Shown piece after piece: positions 14,225-24,785 of a stretch of 64,000 nt of DNA; position 1 is the stretch's first letter; each line of letters opens with the position of its first letter. The DNA is taken from positions 2,082,170-2,146,169 of the forward strand of contig CM037830.1 in assembly GCA_021234535.1 (NCBI GenBank). Direction: 5' to 3'. This stretch comes from Stichopus chloronotus (Eukaryota; Echinodermata; Holothuroidea; Aspidochirotida; Stichopodidae). The position numbers and the translations under genes were made by a program. The notes under the pieces were generated by a model, which worked only from the letters and a program-made list of their open reading frames with translations, did no database searches and had not been told where the DNA came from.

Positions 14225-14625
14225 CGGATCAGATTGTGACATCATGTTCTGTAACAGAGCATTAAAAGAACTTTAATCATTTTACCTCGATGAGGAAGAC
14301 AGTGTCCCAAACTGAGGCATTGTTGCAGTGCCACGTCTAGGAAAGACAAGTCATTATGATGTCATGTTATAATAAATGAATAGAACTTTGACCATTTTAG
14401 TTTGTTGATGACATGTACTCAAAACTCAGAGGGCTTTTTTGAGCAGCTTGAAGCGGAAGACTGTGTCACATGCGGAGACATGGCCGCAGTGCCTCGGCAA
14501 GTAAAGACAAGTGATTTTGACATCATGTGCATTATAATGTTGATCATACTATACATTGTGTACTCAAAGTCAAAGGGCTTTTTGAGAACAATGCAACAAC
14601 GACATGCCTATGTCACTTCCACTTG
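14225..14625 (+). repeat. Diverged tandem duplication, about 2.5 copies
   Basis: Blocks containing 'gaagactgtgtc' / 'gaagacagtgtc', then 'gcagtgcc', 'aaagacaagt' and 'gacatcatg' recur at roughly 160-190 bp spacing. The copies differ at many positions. Function is not evident. Confidence 0.5.
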
Positions 14626-15648
14626 TGTTATATGAAAGCGACCATGCCCTTAGTTCCACGATGAAAAGACTTTGGGCAATTGTATTCTGCAGTTCTTATG
14701 CCCCAACAGATCGCTGATCAGTGTGCCCATTTTTTTGTCTTTCAATTAGCTCATAGCTTAGGTGGTGTCCATTGATCCAGATGACGGCTCTATTATTCAA
14801 GCTCTTCTTGATATTGACACAGACATAACTTTGGTACTAACTGAAAATTAAAGACTCTGTACAGAGTGCAATGATGTTCTGAACCTTGGATACAACACTT
14901 ATGGGAAGCAAAATGAAGTTACAAGCAAGCTAATGCAGATGGTAAGACTTCAATATGTGACGTCAGGCCTAATTTTGTAGTACAGCTCCATACAGTAGAT
15001 GGAGATTTAAGATGATTGCCCAAGACGCCGACTCTATTGTCGAATTTCTCCTGTTATTGGCCTGGATGCACAATTCTGTCAATCTGTATTCTGTGTTAAA
15101 ATGGCACCGTAAGAAGTGAGACTTGAGCCAATTGTGTCCAAATTTGAAGCTGTTTTAACTGTAGGCGACACCACTTATCTCCTTATTAATATGGAGAGGT
15201 ATCAGTGGGCTAATTAGCTCTTTTATCTCACACTGATGTCACCAATTACACCATGCATTACAATCTGAGTCCAGGTGAAGAAGCTCTAGACACTGCATTC
15301 TTCAACCAGCGTCAATCGAAACAAGGTATAGCCCAAAGTGCATTCCATGTCAGGCCCACGCCGAAGTTTTTTCCAAAAAACAATAGACAACATAAGGAAA
15401 ATTCCAACTTTATGCAGAAGATCTTCAGTTCTGAGTGCAGGAAATGCAGACTGGCATATAGCTATATGTTAAACAAATATGGCAACCTGCTCTGTGAAGA
15501 ATTATTTATGAAATTAGGCACTGTAAAAAATACATTGACAGCTTGTCATTCTTGTCCCACTGTCTCAAATACCAAATCTAGCCTAGTAAATAGTATATAC
15601 TACTGTATCATCAGCAGGGATTATGGGAACTAAGTTAGGCCTACAGTA

Positions 15649-15841
15649 CAATATTGGACAAAATTGTTGGGACACTTTGTCAAACATTGCAAATATAATA
15701 CTGAATTTTAGGTGAGAGGATGACATGAAACCCGTGCCCCTTTCCATTGTTGCGCTATATGAGTGAATGTACACTTCGAACAGTAATCCTATAGCAATCA
15801 TTGAAAAGGGGAGCGGGTGTCACATTTTTTGTCCACGATTG
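15649..15841 (+). mobile_element. Mariner-like MITE, copy 1
   Basis: A 193-bp element bounded by TA dinucleotides (15647-15648 and 15842-15843). Its ends, CAATATTGGACAAAA and (reverse-complemented) CAATCGTGGACAAAA, are inverted repeats. It matches a 198-bp copy at 39162-39359 across its length in the same orientation. TA duplication with short TIRs indicates mobilisation by a Tc1/mariner-type transposase; there is no coding capacity. Confidence 0.8.
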
Positions 15842-15931
15842 TAGGGTCATTGCAATTCGCGGAAGCGGTACAGAACATCCATTTGAATTCAAGAAGTGAA
15901 ACCTTTGATGGGTCTCAGACCTAAAACCTAC

Positions 15932-16044
15932 CCGGATTTCGCTGCACTTGTTGATTCGATACTGTGAACTCTCAGTTTCTCCGCAATATCCTTCAGTGCT
16001 TGGACTTTCTTGTTATCGGGACGGTGATATTTCTCTTCATCCAT
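15932..16044 (-). CDS. TKT: Transketolase, alternative first coding exon 1b (partial gene)
   Basis: This exon encodes 37 codons plus two bases. The peptide starts [19 protein letters not shown] and ends [10 protein letters not shown]. It is closer than exon 1a to the human N-terminus, which has a Tyr-His-Lys-Pro-Asp stretch followed by a QALKD motif. It ends at a donor (GG then GTAGGT) in phase 2, exactly as exon 1a does, so either exon could splice to the same downstream exon without a frame change. One oddity is Lys where the family has Gly in AAGSG, three residues before the ThDP-binding His. The upstream 100 bp is GC-richer than the surroundings and has a TTTTCGCGCC motif. I found no other transketolase exon between 1b and 1a. 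Alternative first exons of one gene is the simplest reading; a second gene copy reduced to exon 1 is the alternative. Confidence 0.85.
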
Positions 16045-16110
16045 ATTTAACGAATAAATAGTCTATGTACGTCAACGCAGAACAGAAGTAGGCCTAACCT
16101 TTGTTTTTCC

Positions 16111-16120
16111 TTTTCGCGCC
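16111..16120 (+). promoter_or_regulatory. Candidate E2F-type site upstream of transketolase exon 1b
   Basis: TTTTCGCGCC fits the E2F consensus (TTTSSCGC). It lies 67-76 bp upstream of the exon 1b ATG, next to an imperfect palindrome at about 16121-16134. No comparable motif was noticed before exon 1a. Function is inferred from the motif and position only. Confidence 0.35.
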
Positions 16121-17163
16121 GTACCGTGGTACCGTTTCCACTTAATGATCTGAGCACGCTGTGTTATTACCGCTTAGCTGATCGCACATTCTTGATCTGG
16201 CCGGCCAGAGAGCAAAGAACACAGGTGGTTCCGGTTGACAAAAGCCAGACAAAGGTCAGCTGTTTAATAATCACCTACCGAAGTGTTTGATGACCTGAAT
16301 TGGTGTTTGCGCTTGCTCCAGAACACACTCACCTATACAGTATCGGCCTGAATGCCAGCCCAAAATGTTGATTTCGTCTGAAGAAAATCCTATGCCTACC
16401 ATGATGTCGGTAACCGGCAGTTACCTCGGTTGTATCTCATTCTCGGTGTCGTGCTTGTACCGGTTTTGAAATTGTTGAGAAACTAACTAGCTATACATAT
16501 CTAGGCCAAACCGTTTTCCAAATATGCCCTCACGAAAGCAGTGACTAACTTGACGCACTTGTGTCTAAACTTCAAATTAACTATATATCTTTAAAATTGT
16601 GATGATGGCTATGCATAGTATACTAAAAACACTGTGACAGACAATATTGCAACCTTCTCTGACCCACTCCACCTACTTACAGTTCTTCACTATTTAAAAT
16701 TGACCGTGAAATGATCCTCAGCTTGGCATATAGCTTGTTTAAATCCTGCAAGTGAGTTAGTGGAACTAATAAAGTTGTTAATGTCCAACCTTCTGTCAGA
16801 ATGAAGGTTTTCATAACGTTTGGGAACCAAATCTGCCAGAGAGTATATACTGGGGCCAGGCAAAGCGGAGGGTGGGAGCCACCCCCCCTCCCCCTCCTTG
16901 CGAGGTGGAGATGATCCTATGGTTCTTCCCCCAGTTTGAAGGGACGGATGAAACAACCCCTGCCGAAGATACGTTGCCATTCCCTGCAATCTGAGTGGCA
17001 TTTGTGTCAAAAATTTGCTTGTCTCGCTTGGCGGCAATAACGGTGGCGATCCTCGCAGGCAGAGCAATCACAGCTTGCCACGTACTTTAATTCTTGGCCG
17101 GGCCCCTTCTCTGTTTCAAGCTGTTCACGTCAGACAGAAGCGACGTTATGGCCACCCCCAGGG

Positions 17164-17195
17164 CACCCCCCCCCCTCACACACACACACACGTAC
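17164..17195. repeat. Poly-C tract followed by (CA)n
   Basis: A C-rich run containing nine consecutive C is followed by about seven CA units. Simple sequence, no coding role. Confidence 0.8.
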
Positions 17196-17384
17196 ATCGG
17201 ATTCCTAACTGTGTGCTGTGTTATAGCAAAATTGGGCAGTCCTTGAAGAATTGTCTTTACTGATGATAGATTTTTTAAGAGGAGTTTTTTTTCCCGCTAA
17301 CAAAATTAGAAACATCTGATAAATGAATCAGGAAATATGAGGAAAGTGTATCACGAATTCGGACGTTTGGTAGCAGTAAACAAC

Positions 17385-17435
17385 ATTTTTTATTTTTTTT
17401 ATTTTATTTTTTTTATATTTTTATTTTTTTGTTAT
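17385..17435. repeat. T-rich low-complexity tract
   Basis: Runs of T are broken by single A residues over about 50 bp (TTTTTATTTTTTTTATTTTA type). Confidence 0.85.
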
Positions 17436-17834
17436 ACGTGTGAGTGTTACTGCATTTTAAGAAACCTTGTGATCATCTCGTCAAGGTAAGTTAGAAACAT
17501 CGTATACGGCTTAGCTATTACACGTAACCAGGCGTAGGTACTGGGCTATTTTCCAAGGGTTTGTGGGGGACAACTTCAAAATTTCTCAACTAGGTAACAT
17601 TAGTGTCCGCTTGATTTTGAAAGTGGAGTGGCATCAGTAGAGGGGGAGTTTGCTGGTCTGTATGGTGATATAATGTGATTGATGAACAATGGTCATACCG
17701 TCCTTTGAGAAATTTTTGCTTATAAAAGGTGGACTAGATCAAAATCTTCAGAAATTCCTATTTTTAAGTGATGACTTTATTTATTTTTTTATCTTGCTTG
17801 GTGAAATAAAGTCGACCTTATCTGGGGTGATCTG

Positions 17835-17970
17835 GTGTCTGTCCAGGATTTTCAGCAGGTGGTGGGGGGGGGGGGGGGGTTGGAACGAGGATCAAGGCCA
17901 AGCGGGATAAGCGGAGCGCCACCATTAATTGGTGCCTACAAGAAATGTTGTCCTTACAAACCCGACACGG
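17835..17970 (+). repeat. Dispersed repeat family A, copy 1
   Basis: The copy has 'gtccaggattttcagcagg', a long G run, then 'aagcggagcgccaccatt', and 'cctacaagaaatgttg' 15-20 bases on. The block order (GGATTTT, poly-G, GCGGAGCGCCACC, TACAAGAAAT) recurs at 20697, 43540 and 44020. Confidence 0.65.
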
Positions 17971-20097
17971 TCCTTCCCCCGCCGGTGTTCCATAAGATCC
18001 CATATACTCAGAGGTAAAATAGGGATTTTACATATTTGTACTCACCTGATGTGGTAAGTACATGCATGTATTACACAGCGCGAGGAGAGCGAGAAAACAA
18101 TTAGGCCTTCTCAAAAGGGAAAATACGATTATCTACGATTATCCTACCAACTCTCTAATTTTAGGAAATGAGCATTCCACCCCAACCCCTTCAGAATTTT
18201 ATAGCTTAAGTCCAGTTCCTGACTAGTAATACTGTTCTGCCTGCTTAAAATCCATAACTTTTCCATAATTGTTTCAATTGGCACCATTTTCAAACCATGT
18301 ATACCTCAATTCACCTACTTCAGCTCTCAATAAACGAAAGAACCCGTCTCAAAGGATAACATACAAAAAAGTTGACCAAATGTCTATTGTAGGAACCTTA
18401 ACCGCCACAGAAAAAATGCACAGGAACCTCCAACTTCTGTATAGGGAATGCTACCTTCATCGTATGTTAAATGTGAAACAAACTTTAGCACTTGAGGCAA
18501 AACCGCACTATGTATACTCTCATTGACTTTTACAGGAACAAAATGGCCATGCCTACCGTGTTTTTTGTTTCTGTGTTCAAAAAAGTCAAATATCTCACGA
18601 TTTCCCTGGGCGGTTGTAATAAGCAAAAAGCCGTGATTTATCCTGATGAAAATTCTTTCAGTATTAAGTTTATTCACGAAAGACGGACGTGTTATCCATG
18701 AATTCCCGTGTTTTCCCTTTTCCTCTTTCTGTAAGTTATTTTCGATTGTCCGTACCACAGAAACTTTGCCACTTTTGCCCATAGATGTTGAGCATACATA
18801 CTATTCCCCAAATTTCCGGCTTTTTTCCCCAGGCTGGCAAATCTGCCCCCCCCCCCCCCGTTGGCTAAGTCACTGACCCGTAGTGTGTTTTCCGCCATTT
18901 TGTTTCAGTCACCCAAAAGAGCTAGAGCTGAGAGAACAGAGCCATCTCTTTACATAAAAGGAAATAACTGAGAAAAGACTGCCATTTGACAGTTTAATTC
19001 GACATATCCTTGGGTCAATTTCAAGATTTGGGCTACTCTAGGAGCGCCATATAGACGTCGATGCACTTGCGTTTCCTAATTTTGAGGGCCAGACGTGCAT
19101 TGTACAATAATGGTAACTAAGATCTTATCACGCTCATGCGCATGGAATGCACCTTCCGCAAATGTTCAGTGACGTCCAATATGCCACACTTAGAGAAATC
19201 CTGAGCTTTGGATTTCTCTGGCTGCATTAAAAGGCAATGGCGCCATGATTGTCCATCCAAAGGTCTAAATTTCCGGTGGCTTCATAGAGACGAGTTGTTC
19301 CGAAAATTGAGTTAATATAGAGATCATTGCTCTACGACCGAAATATTACGGCTACAAGTTTGATCTCCTATAATCGTTCTAATTTTCTCACCCTCTTCCT
19401 TCAACATCCACTTAAAAGATTTAGTGATGGTCACTGGATATGCCAGGAAAAGTGTCTCATTTAAGGTAAGGTAAGGTTTTTCCAAGGTCACATGAATTAA
19501 CTGGCGGTGGATGTACTTTATCTACACTGTTGGTGTGCTATCTTGATTCGGAAGTGCGTGAGGCACATACCAAGTAGACAGACGATCTCGAATATGTCAG
19601 AGCAAGACTTTTGCCTCTTTGCGAAAGCAAATCAGGGCCACTAGAAAAAAAAATTGTTCTTAAAAATTTCATTCCATTTACGAATTAAATATATTAGCCT
19701 ACGAGCAGTAGCTCTGTCAGTCTTTTCGGCTCGAGGAAGGGGGGATGGGTGGGGGGGGGGGGTTCAGGAGACAGTGGTCGCACAGTGATTGTGGTTCATC
19801 ATTATTTCGTAGGAAGAACTTGACCACCACCTGAAACAACCTGTAATGATTTTGGTTACCGCTGCATGATTTTACTGTTTGATCCCAGCTTTAAATAAGC
19901 CTAAGATGTCAAAATGTTTTCAGCTTACTTTAAATTTCAAGAAAGCCCAATTTCAAATGTTAAATGTTATTATGTACATTTTCTATTTTCTAGAGGGGTT
20001 GCCTGATTGTGAGAAGTTCTCCTAATGAGCAACACATTCCCTTCCTCGTTGAATTATGCCTCATGGGAAAGGGAAAAAAAGTAGTATCTGTAAGCTG

Positions 20098-20391
20098 GTA
20101 AGTAAGGTGGTATAATATGTTCACGCAAAGAAGAGAAAAACTCCCTGAAAAGTCAAAATTTTGACTTCTAATCTCAAAATTTTGACTTTGTAACTTCATA
20201 ATTTTGACTTTTTAATTTCAAAATTTTGATATTAAATTTCGAAATTTTGACTTCTACTTTCAAATTTTTACTTTAAAAGTCGAAATTTTAAGATTAAAAG
20301 TTTCAAAATTTTGATTTTAAAAGTCGAAATTTTGACTTTTCAAGGAGCTTTTAAATTTTTTCATGTCCCTATTGCGCCACCGTACGTAAGT
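20098..20391. mobile_element. MITE built on AAATTTTGACTT tandem repeats
   Basis: The outer ends are imperfect inverted repeats (TAAGTAAGGTGGTATAATA on the left; reverse-complemented right TACGTACGGTGGCGCAATA). Inside lies a second inverted pair, CTCCCTGAAAAGTCAAAATT and CTCCTTGAAAAGTCAAAATT. The 170 bp between are tandem variants of TCAAAATTTTGACTT, each itself palindromic. There is no coding capacity. Confidence 0.65.
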
Positions 20392-20696
20392 GAGGCGCAC
20401 TTTCATTTCACAGAATAAGCAATTATGATTCATAATATGTTTTTGTAACATGGGGTTCATCCGTATAAGAAAATGTTCGATTTACATGAACAAGCATTAT
20501 GTTCGTCGGGCTGGGAGACGCCTCCGAAATGGGCACTATTGATCCGCAGCTGCTTATGCAAAGTCACATGTGAGAAATGTGACATTTATTTACAAGTGTC
20601 GGAGCCCGAGTTGATTATGTCGAATGCAACAAACCAGTTTATGAGCTTTCTTTAGATATTGTGAGTGTTCGGTACGTTCGGATGCCCATATACTAT

Positions 20697-20900
20697 CAGG
20701 GGCGGATCTAGGATTCTTTTAGAGGGAGGGAGGGGACTGAGTGTCCAGTACAAAAGAGCACATTTAGTGCCATCTAAGCGAAGCGCCACCATAAGTTGAC
20801 ATGGAGCTTACAAGAAATTTTGGCTCTACAAGCCCCAGATGGCCGCAAACCGCACTCTAAAAGTGTTTAAAGCTGCACGTACCCAGCCTTGAAAAATTGA
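20697..20900 (+). repeat. Dispersed repeat family A, copy 2
   Basis: It starts 'aggggcggatctaggattct', then a G-rich stretch, 'aagcgaagcgccaccataag', 'cttacaagaaattttggc', 'ctacaagccccagatggc' and an end at 'tacccagccttgaaaaatt'. This is the most complete copy of the family's block order. Confidence 0.7.
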
Positions 20901-21119
20901 TCTTATATCTATATTTTTTTCAATAAAGAAAATTTAGCCATGAAAAATAGTACCGTAATACATATCAGATTGGTTGAGATGATACAGTAATGCTAATGAA
21001 TTATGCATCCTCTTTCATTTATTCTTTAGCCCACATTTTTGTATCGGGTCTAAGCTCCAAGGCTCACCCTCTCCCAGTTTTCCCTCAGCAACTGGTTTTA
21101 AGAGTGGGGAATTCCTGAA

Positions 21120-21260
21120 GGGGGTGGGAAGGCGAGGTTCAAGTGATGCCCTTCATAACTTGCATGCTAGCCAGAATTGTTAGAAGACCATCAAAGCGGA
21201 GAGCTATACCATCAGTTGACGTGGATCGTATTACCACAAAATTTTCGAATACATGACGTT
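21120..21260 (+). repeat. Dispersed repeat family A, copy 3 (diverged)
   Basis: A diverged copy recognised from 'caaagcggagagctatacc', 'atcagttgacgtggatcgta' and a following 'ccacaaaattttcg', in the same order as copy 2 about 430 bp upstream. Confidence 0.4.
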
Positions 21261-22914
21261 ACAACAGTGCTAAAGTGTTCAACAGACCCTCTTTCATGCC
21301 CGATTACACATGTATTACCTATGGACATGCCATCTAATACCCCTTGCCAGGCAGCTCAAGAAAGCCTAGACATTGGATTGACAGACCTGAATTACTTTAC
21401 AAGTACTTTACAAGAACGATGTTTAATTGACCACGTGGATTATCACAGCATAAGGTGATAAAACTGACCAAAGGCAATGAAACAGTTGAACTTCAGTAGA
21501 ATAAAAGAAGAGTGAGGTTGAAGTGATTCCCATTTTAACGTACGAGTAACGGCATGAAAAATACCTCCGGAAATCGTCATGTCAATCCATAGCAGACGTG
21601 TATTACTCATGCTTCAGATCTTACTGCATTGGTAAAACCCGTACGTATGTTAGAAAGGCACATATCAACACTTGCCGGGAAGGTTAAGTCCCCACAGTTG
21701 CCCTTTCCACTTTTACGACTTTCCAAAGACGCACTGCCTTAAAGTGATGGCGCCCCTGCCCCCAGCCTCGCAGCTCGAGACAATTTGGTGCATCAAAACG
21801 GTAAAATTGCGTAATTTACTTCAAAATACAGTCTGTTTATTTCAGTTCAATGGACTTTATTTCCATCTCTTTCGATTGTACAAATGAATGGAAAATATTA
21901 TTACAATACATACAATAAAAGAGATCGTGGAGTGACAAAAACAAGCTCGCGAGAACTTGGTTACGTTGTCACTCCGACACAAATGTACAAATCAAAACAA
22001 ATACAAAAGAAAGTACAAGTTAAGAAAATAAACACATAGAAAATAAACAAAAAAAGACAGAAATAAACGCCATTTCAGTAGGCTTCTTCTTGTGACTACG
22101 GAAGACCAACTAAGACTTTCGTAGTTTTTCTCTGAAAAAAATCACCACATTTAATTCACACATGATTTCGTCTACTTTTGAGCCTATTGTGATTTGAAAC
22201 GTCAATCAGGATGCTGCCATTCTGAAATTGTGATGACGTCACCTGACCATTTGCAATTGAATGGCTTTTTTTATAAATTTATTGTAAAGTCATTTCAGGG
22301 GAACCCGGTGAAATGGTAAAGTCTATTCGCCCATGTTCCGCCCAATGTACTCGACCATTTATTCAACCTGAACTACAATATAATCGGTTTTGCATTGTGT
22401 GTGCAAGCAAAAGATTTCAGTTGTCACGTAATGTTAATGTTATTATCGGGCCGATCATTGTTAACCATTCATGCGAGATACCGTTTACAGTACGAACCCT
22501 TTGTAAAGCAAGCACCATGCAGTTGAGCTGAGAGAAAGTTTATTCTTCATTAATAAGTGAAGTAGCTGTGAATGGGTGCGGAAATCTTCTCGCTGGAAAG
22601 CTGGATTAGCCTGCATGGATTGTGCTTTTGCAGTAACTCTGCTTACGTTAAAAATAAAAACAATGAAAAACAAATGATGTGCTGTAATTGATCCTACATA
22701 TATTTTAGATACATAGGCCTAGGTAAATTCTGATGTATGTTTATATTTAATCAGCCTGCTTAGTGCTAGTAGACAGCTTGTATCACTGCGTCACAAGTTA
22801 TGATACGGTATCGCATCACAAACGATACTACAATATGAAATATATCCACGTAGGCTGGCACAAATCAAGACTGTTACCACCACGAAAGTGATTCATCGCC
22901 TTCAGCAATCTAGT

Positions 22915-23574
22915 TCAATTGTGGAGGATCTGATACACAAACATCACTACCCCATAATAGGATCCTACTACAAAAAAGTATGTATCAAAAAAGAAATTCG
23001 AATTCACAATTAATTTGACCTCCGTCGGTGGCACGATGGACGCATATATGGTGTTGTTTACAAGTATAATAGTGTGCAGCTTGTCGGATGCCATGGTGAC
23101 TCTGTCTGTTGTATCAGTACCCATTGGTTGACCGGCTTGAATGACACGCAATGGTAGTAGTACGTGTACATTGCACACAAGGCACGTATAGGAAATCTCA
23201 GCGGGGAAAGTGGCTGCTCGGCTTGGGGAAATACCTACACAGGAAGTGTGTACCGTCTTGTAGATCAGCTGTGTGTAGGCCTGCAATGGATACACTAGAG
23301 CATATAGAGACCACAGCAGAAGGTAGAAAGATTGCAACCATTTATTCATATGTGTAGCTATAAGCGCTGATGGTGGATTGGAACTACACCATTGGCTCAT
23401 TGAGTCTCTTTTGTAGCAAAAGTAATTTAATGTTGCTTTTCTTTGGTAAGTTAGAGTTGCAGCGAGTAATGTAATATACTGTATAAAGGTGACTGACTGA
23501 GGCACAACGCTGTGTGAAATATCACCTAGTCGGCCCACTAGTAGTACACAGCATATCTGAATAAATGCGACCAT
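22915..23574 (-). CDS. 219-codon ORF of unknown nature
   Basis: This is the longest uninterrupted ORF in the window. The product would be rich in hydrophobic and aromatic residues, with a hydrophobic start (MVAFIQICCVLLVG) and a second hydrophobic stretch near residues 83-100. I recognise no domain. Its ATG overlaps, on the opposite strand, the ATG of the probable exon at 23573-23705 (shared CATG). ORFs of this length are unusual but not impossible by chance in 64 kb. A lineage-specific membrane protein is possible; a chance ORF is the more cautious reading. Confidence 0.2.
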   Translation of the reverse strand: MVAFIQICCVLLVGRLGDISHSVVPQSVTFIQYITLLAATLTYQRKATLNYFCYKRDSMSQWCSSNPPSALIATHMNKWLQSFYLLLWSLYALVYPLQAYTQLIYKTVHTSCVGISPSRAATFPAEISYTCLVCNVHVLLPLRVIQAGQPMGTDTTDRVTMASDKLHTIILVNNTIYASIVPPTEVKLIVNSNFFFDTYFFVVGSYYGVVMFVYQILHN

Positions 23575-23705
23575 GCAGGTTGCACCAATTGAATCAGCTA
23601 ATCAGAGTGATGTTCGGCAAAGACCACAGAAACTCCTCAGAGAAATTGACAAAAATATGAGGCAAACTGTACCAAAGAAGGATGACATTTCTAACCATAT
23701 TTCAG
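23573..23705 (+). CDS. Probable first coding exon of an unrecognised gene
   Basis: Forty-four codons plus one base, starting MQVAPIESANQSDV and ending KKDDISNHIS. The ATG context (GCGACCATGC) is favourable and the exon ends at a perfect consensus donor (TCAG then GTGAGT) in phase 1. The peptide is hydrophilic, with a basic, probably helical middle (RQRPQKLLREIDKNMRQ). I do not recognise the family. No downstream exon was identified between 23706 and the end of CHCHD4. It has no membrane segment or signal peptide. Confidence 0.5.
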
Positions 23706-24754
23706 GTGAGTATATGTAAAGCTTGCTTTGAAGTTGTAGTTACACGTAATGTCATAGTCAACGGGGACTCCCCAGTTTCGTGTCTTTGGACACATACGTT
23801 ATTATTTGCGTTCTTAACATCGTAGACGTCACTTCCGGTCATGGTACCTGTACATGTAACGTGGATTCCGAAAAGATTTGATACCATCTGTTTGAGAAAT
23901 GTTATTGTAAATAAATTGTGATTATGTGAATAGGCCCACGTATTTCCCATTCTAATAGGAATAGGACTGTATGTTGCATTTATGTTTCAAGTAAAGAAAT
24001 CAGTTTTAGCCCAACTCAAAGCCAGGGCTAAGAAAGAGCGGACATGCGTGTCCAGTACTCAGGCCTAGTATACTCGCCGTCGGTTTTGGCACCTGAGTTG
24101 CAGGTCTCAACTAAACCATGCACACTACACTGTACGAGTATTGCCTTTCCACGGCATACAAAGGTGTTAACAAGGTATCCTGTGTGGGGAAAAAACACGA
24201 TCATAAACCATGCTCCATGCACAAACTGATCTCTAATCATCAAAACAGTTTATACCTATCACTTGTATTAAAGGGACACACTGAGTTGATGTCGATAGGG
24301 TTATGAGAATAATGTAACGTACAGCCTCCTGCCAATGCTAATAATTAGTAGGCCTACTGTTTCACATCCAAAAATTATGGAAACTACCCTTTTCTATTAA
24401 GTTTCGACCCTCGACTGCTAGCGAAACTGTGCATGATAAGTGAAAGTGTCTGTTCATGAGCTTTCAAAACCAAATCGAATATTTAATTACTCACTCATTA
24501 ATGTTCTTTTGTAAGTGACATATTTGGATCCTCTTAAGTCTGACCCTTTCTCATTAGTATACTACCTGAGGGGAACTTGACAGGTTAATGTGCAGCAATG
24601 TGCAAACTTGTGCTCATAAAAGAGTTGCTCACGCTTATCCTACTGAATAGTTGACACTCGGTGACTCAATACTCGCCAATGTACGTACAGTCTCCAGTCA
24701 CCTACCTGCTTGCCATGGCAAGACCAACCTCTTGATCGAGGGGTACAGAAAGAA

Positions 24755-24785
24755 GATCACGTGATCACGAGATCACGTGATCACG
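24755..24785. promoter_or_regulatory. Two GATCACGTGATC palindromes
   Basis: GATCACGTGATC occurs at 24755-24766 and again at 24771-24782, each a perfect 12-bp palindrome around the E-box CACGTG in a TCACGTGA context (the type bound by USF and MITF/TFE bHLH-zip factors). More GATCACG units follow to about 24800. Function is inferred; it may equally be a small satellite. Confidence 0.4.

Larger units (their letters stand above)
6647..15931 (-). other. Interval between the two transketolase first exons
   Basis: This would be promoter and 5' UTR of exon 1a and intron for transcripts starting at 1b. I recognise no coding exon. It contains a SINE-like sequence (8432-8880), a 1.4-kb inverted-repeat element (8919-10347), a poly-C tract near 11260, a diverged duplication (14225-14625) and a mariner-like MITE (15649-15841). 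Confidence 0.5.
16045..23572. other. Intergenic interval between transketolase and an unknown gene
   Basis: I see no recognisable coding exon. The stretch begins with the presumed transketolase 1b promoter and holds C and G homopolymer tracts (near 17165, 17865, 18846, 19750), an A/T-rich tract (17385-17435), three copies of dispersed repeat family A and a MITE at 20098-20391. Confidence 0.5.

Noticed and set aside
18384..18782. 132-codon minus-strand ORF
   Set aside because: No recognisable family, no splice or promoter context, and ORFs on the other strand overlap it.
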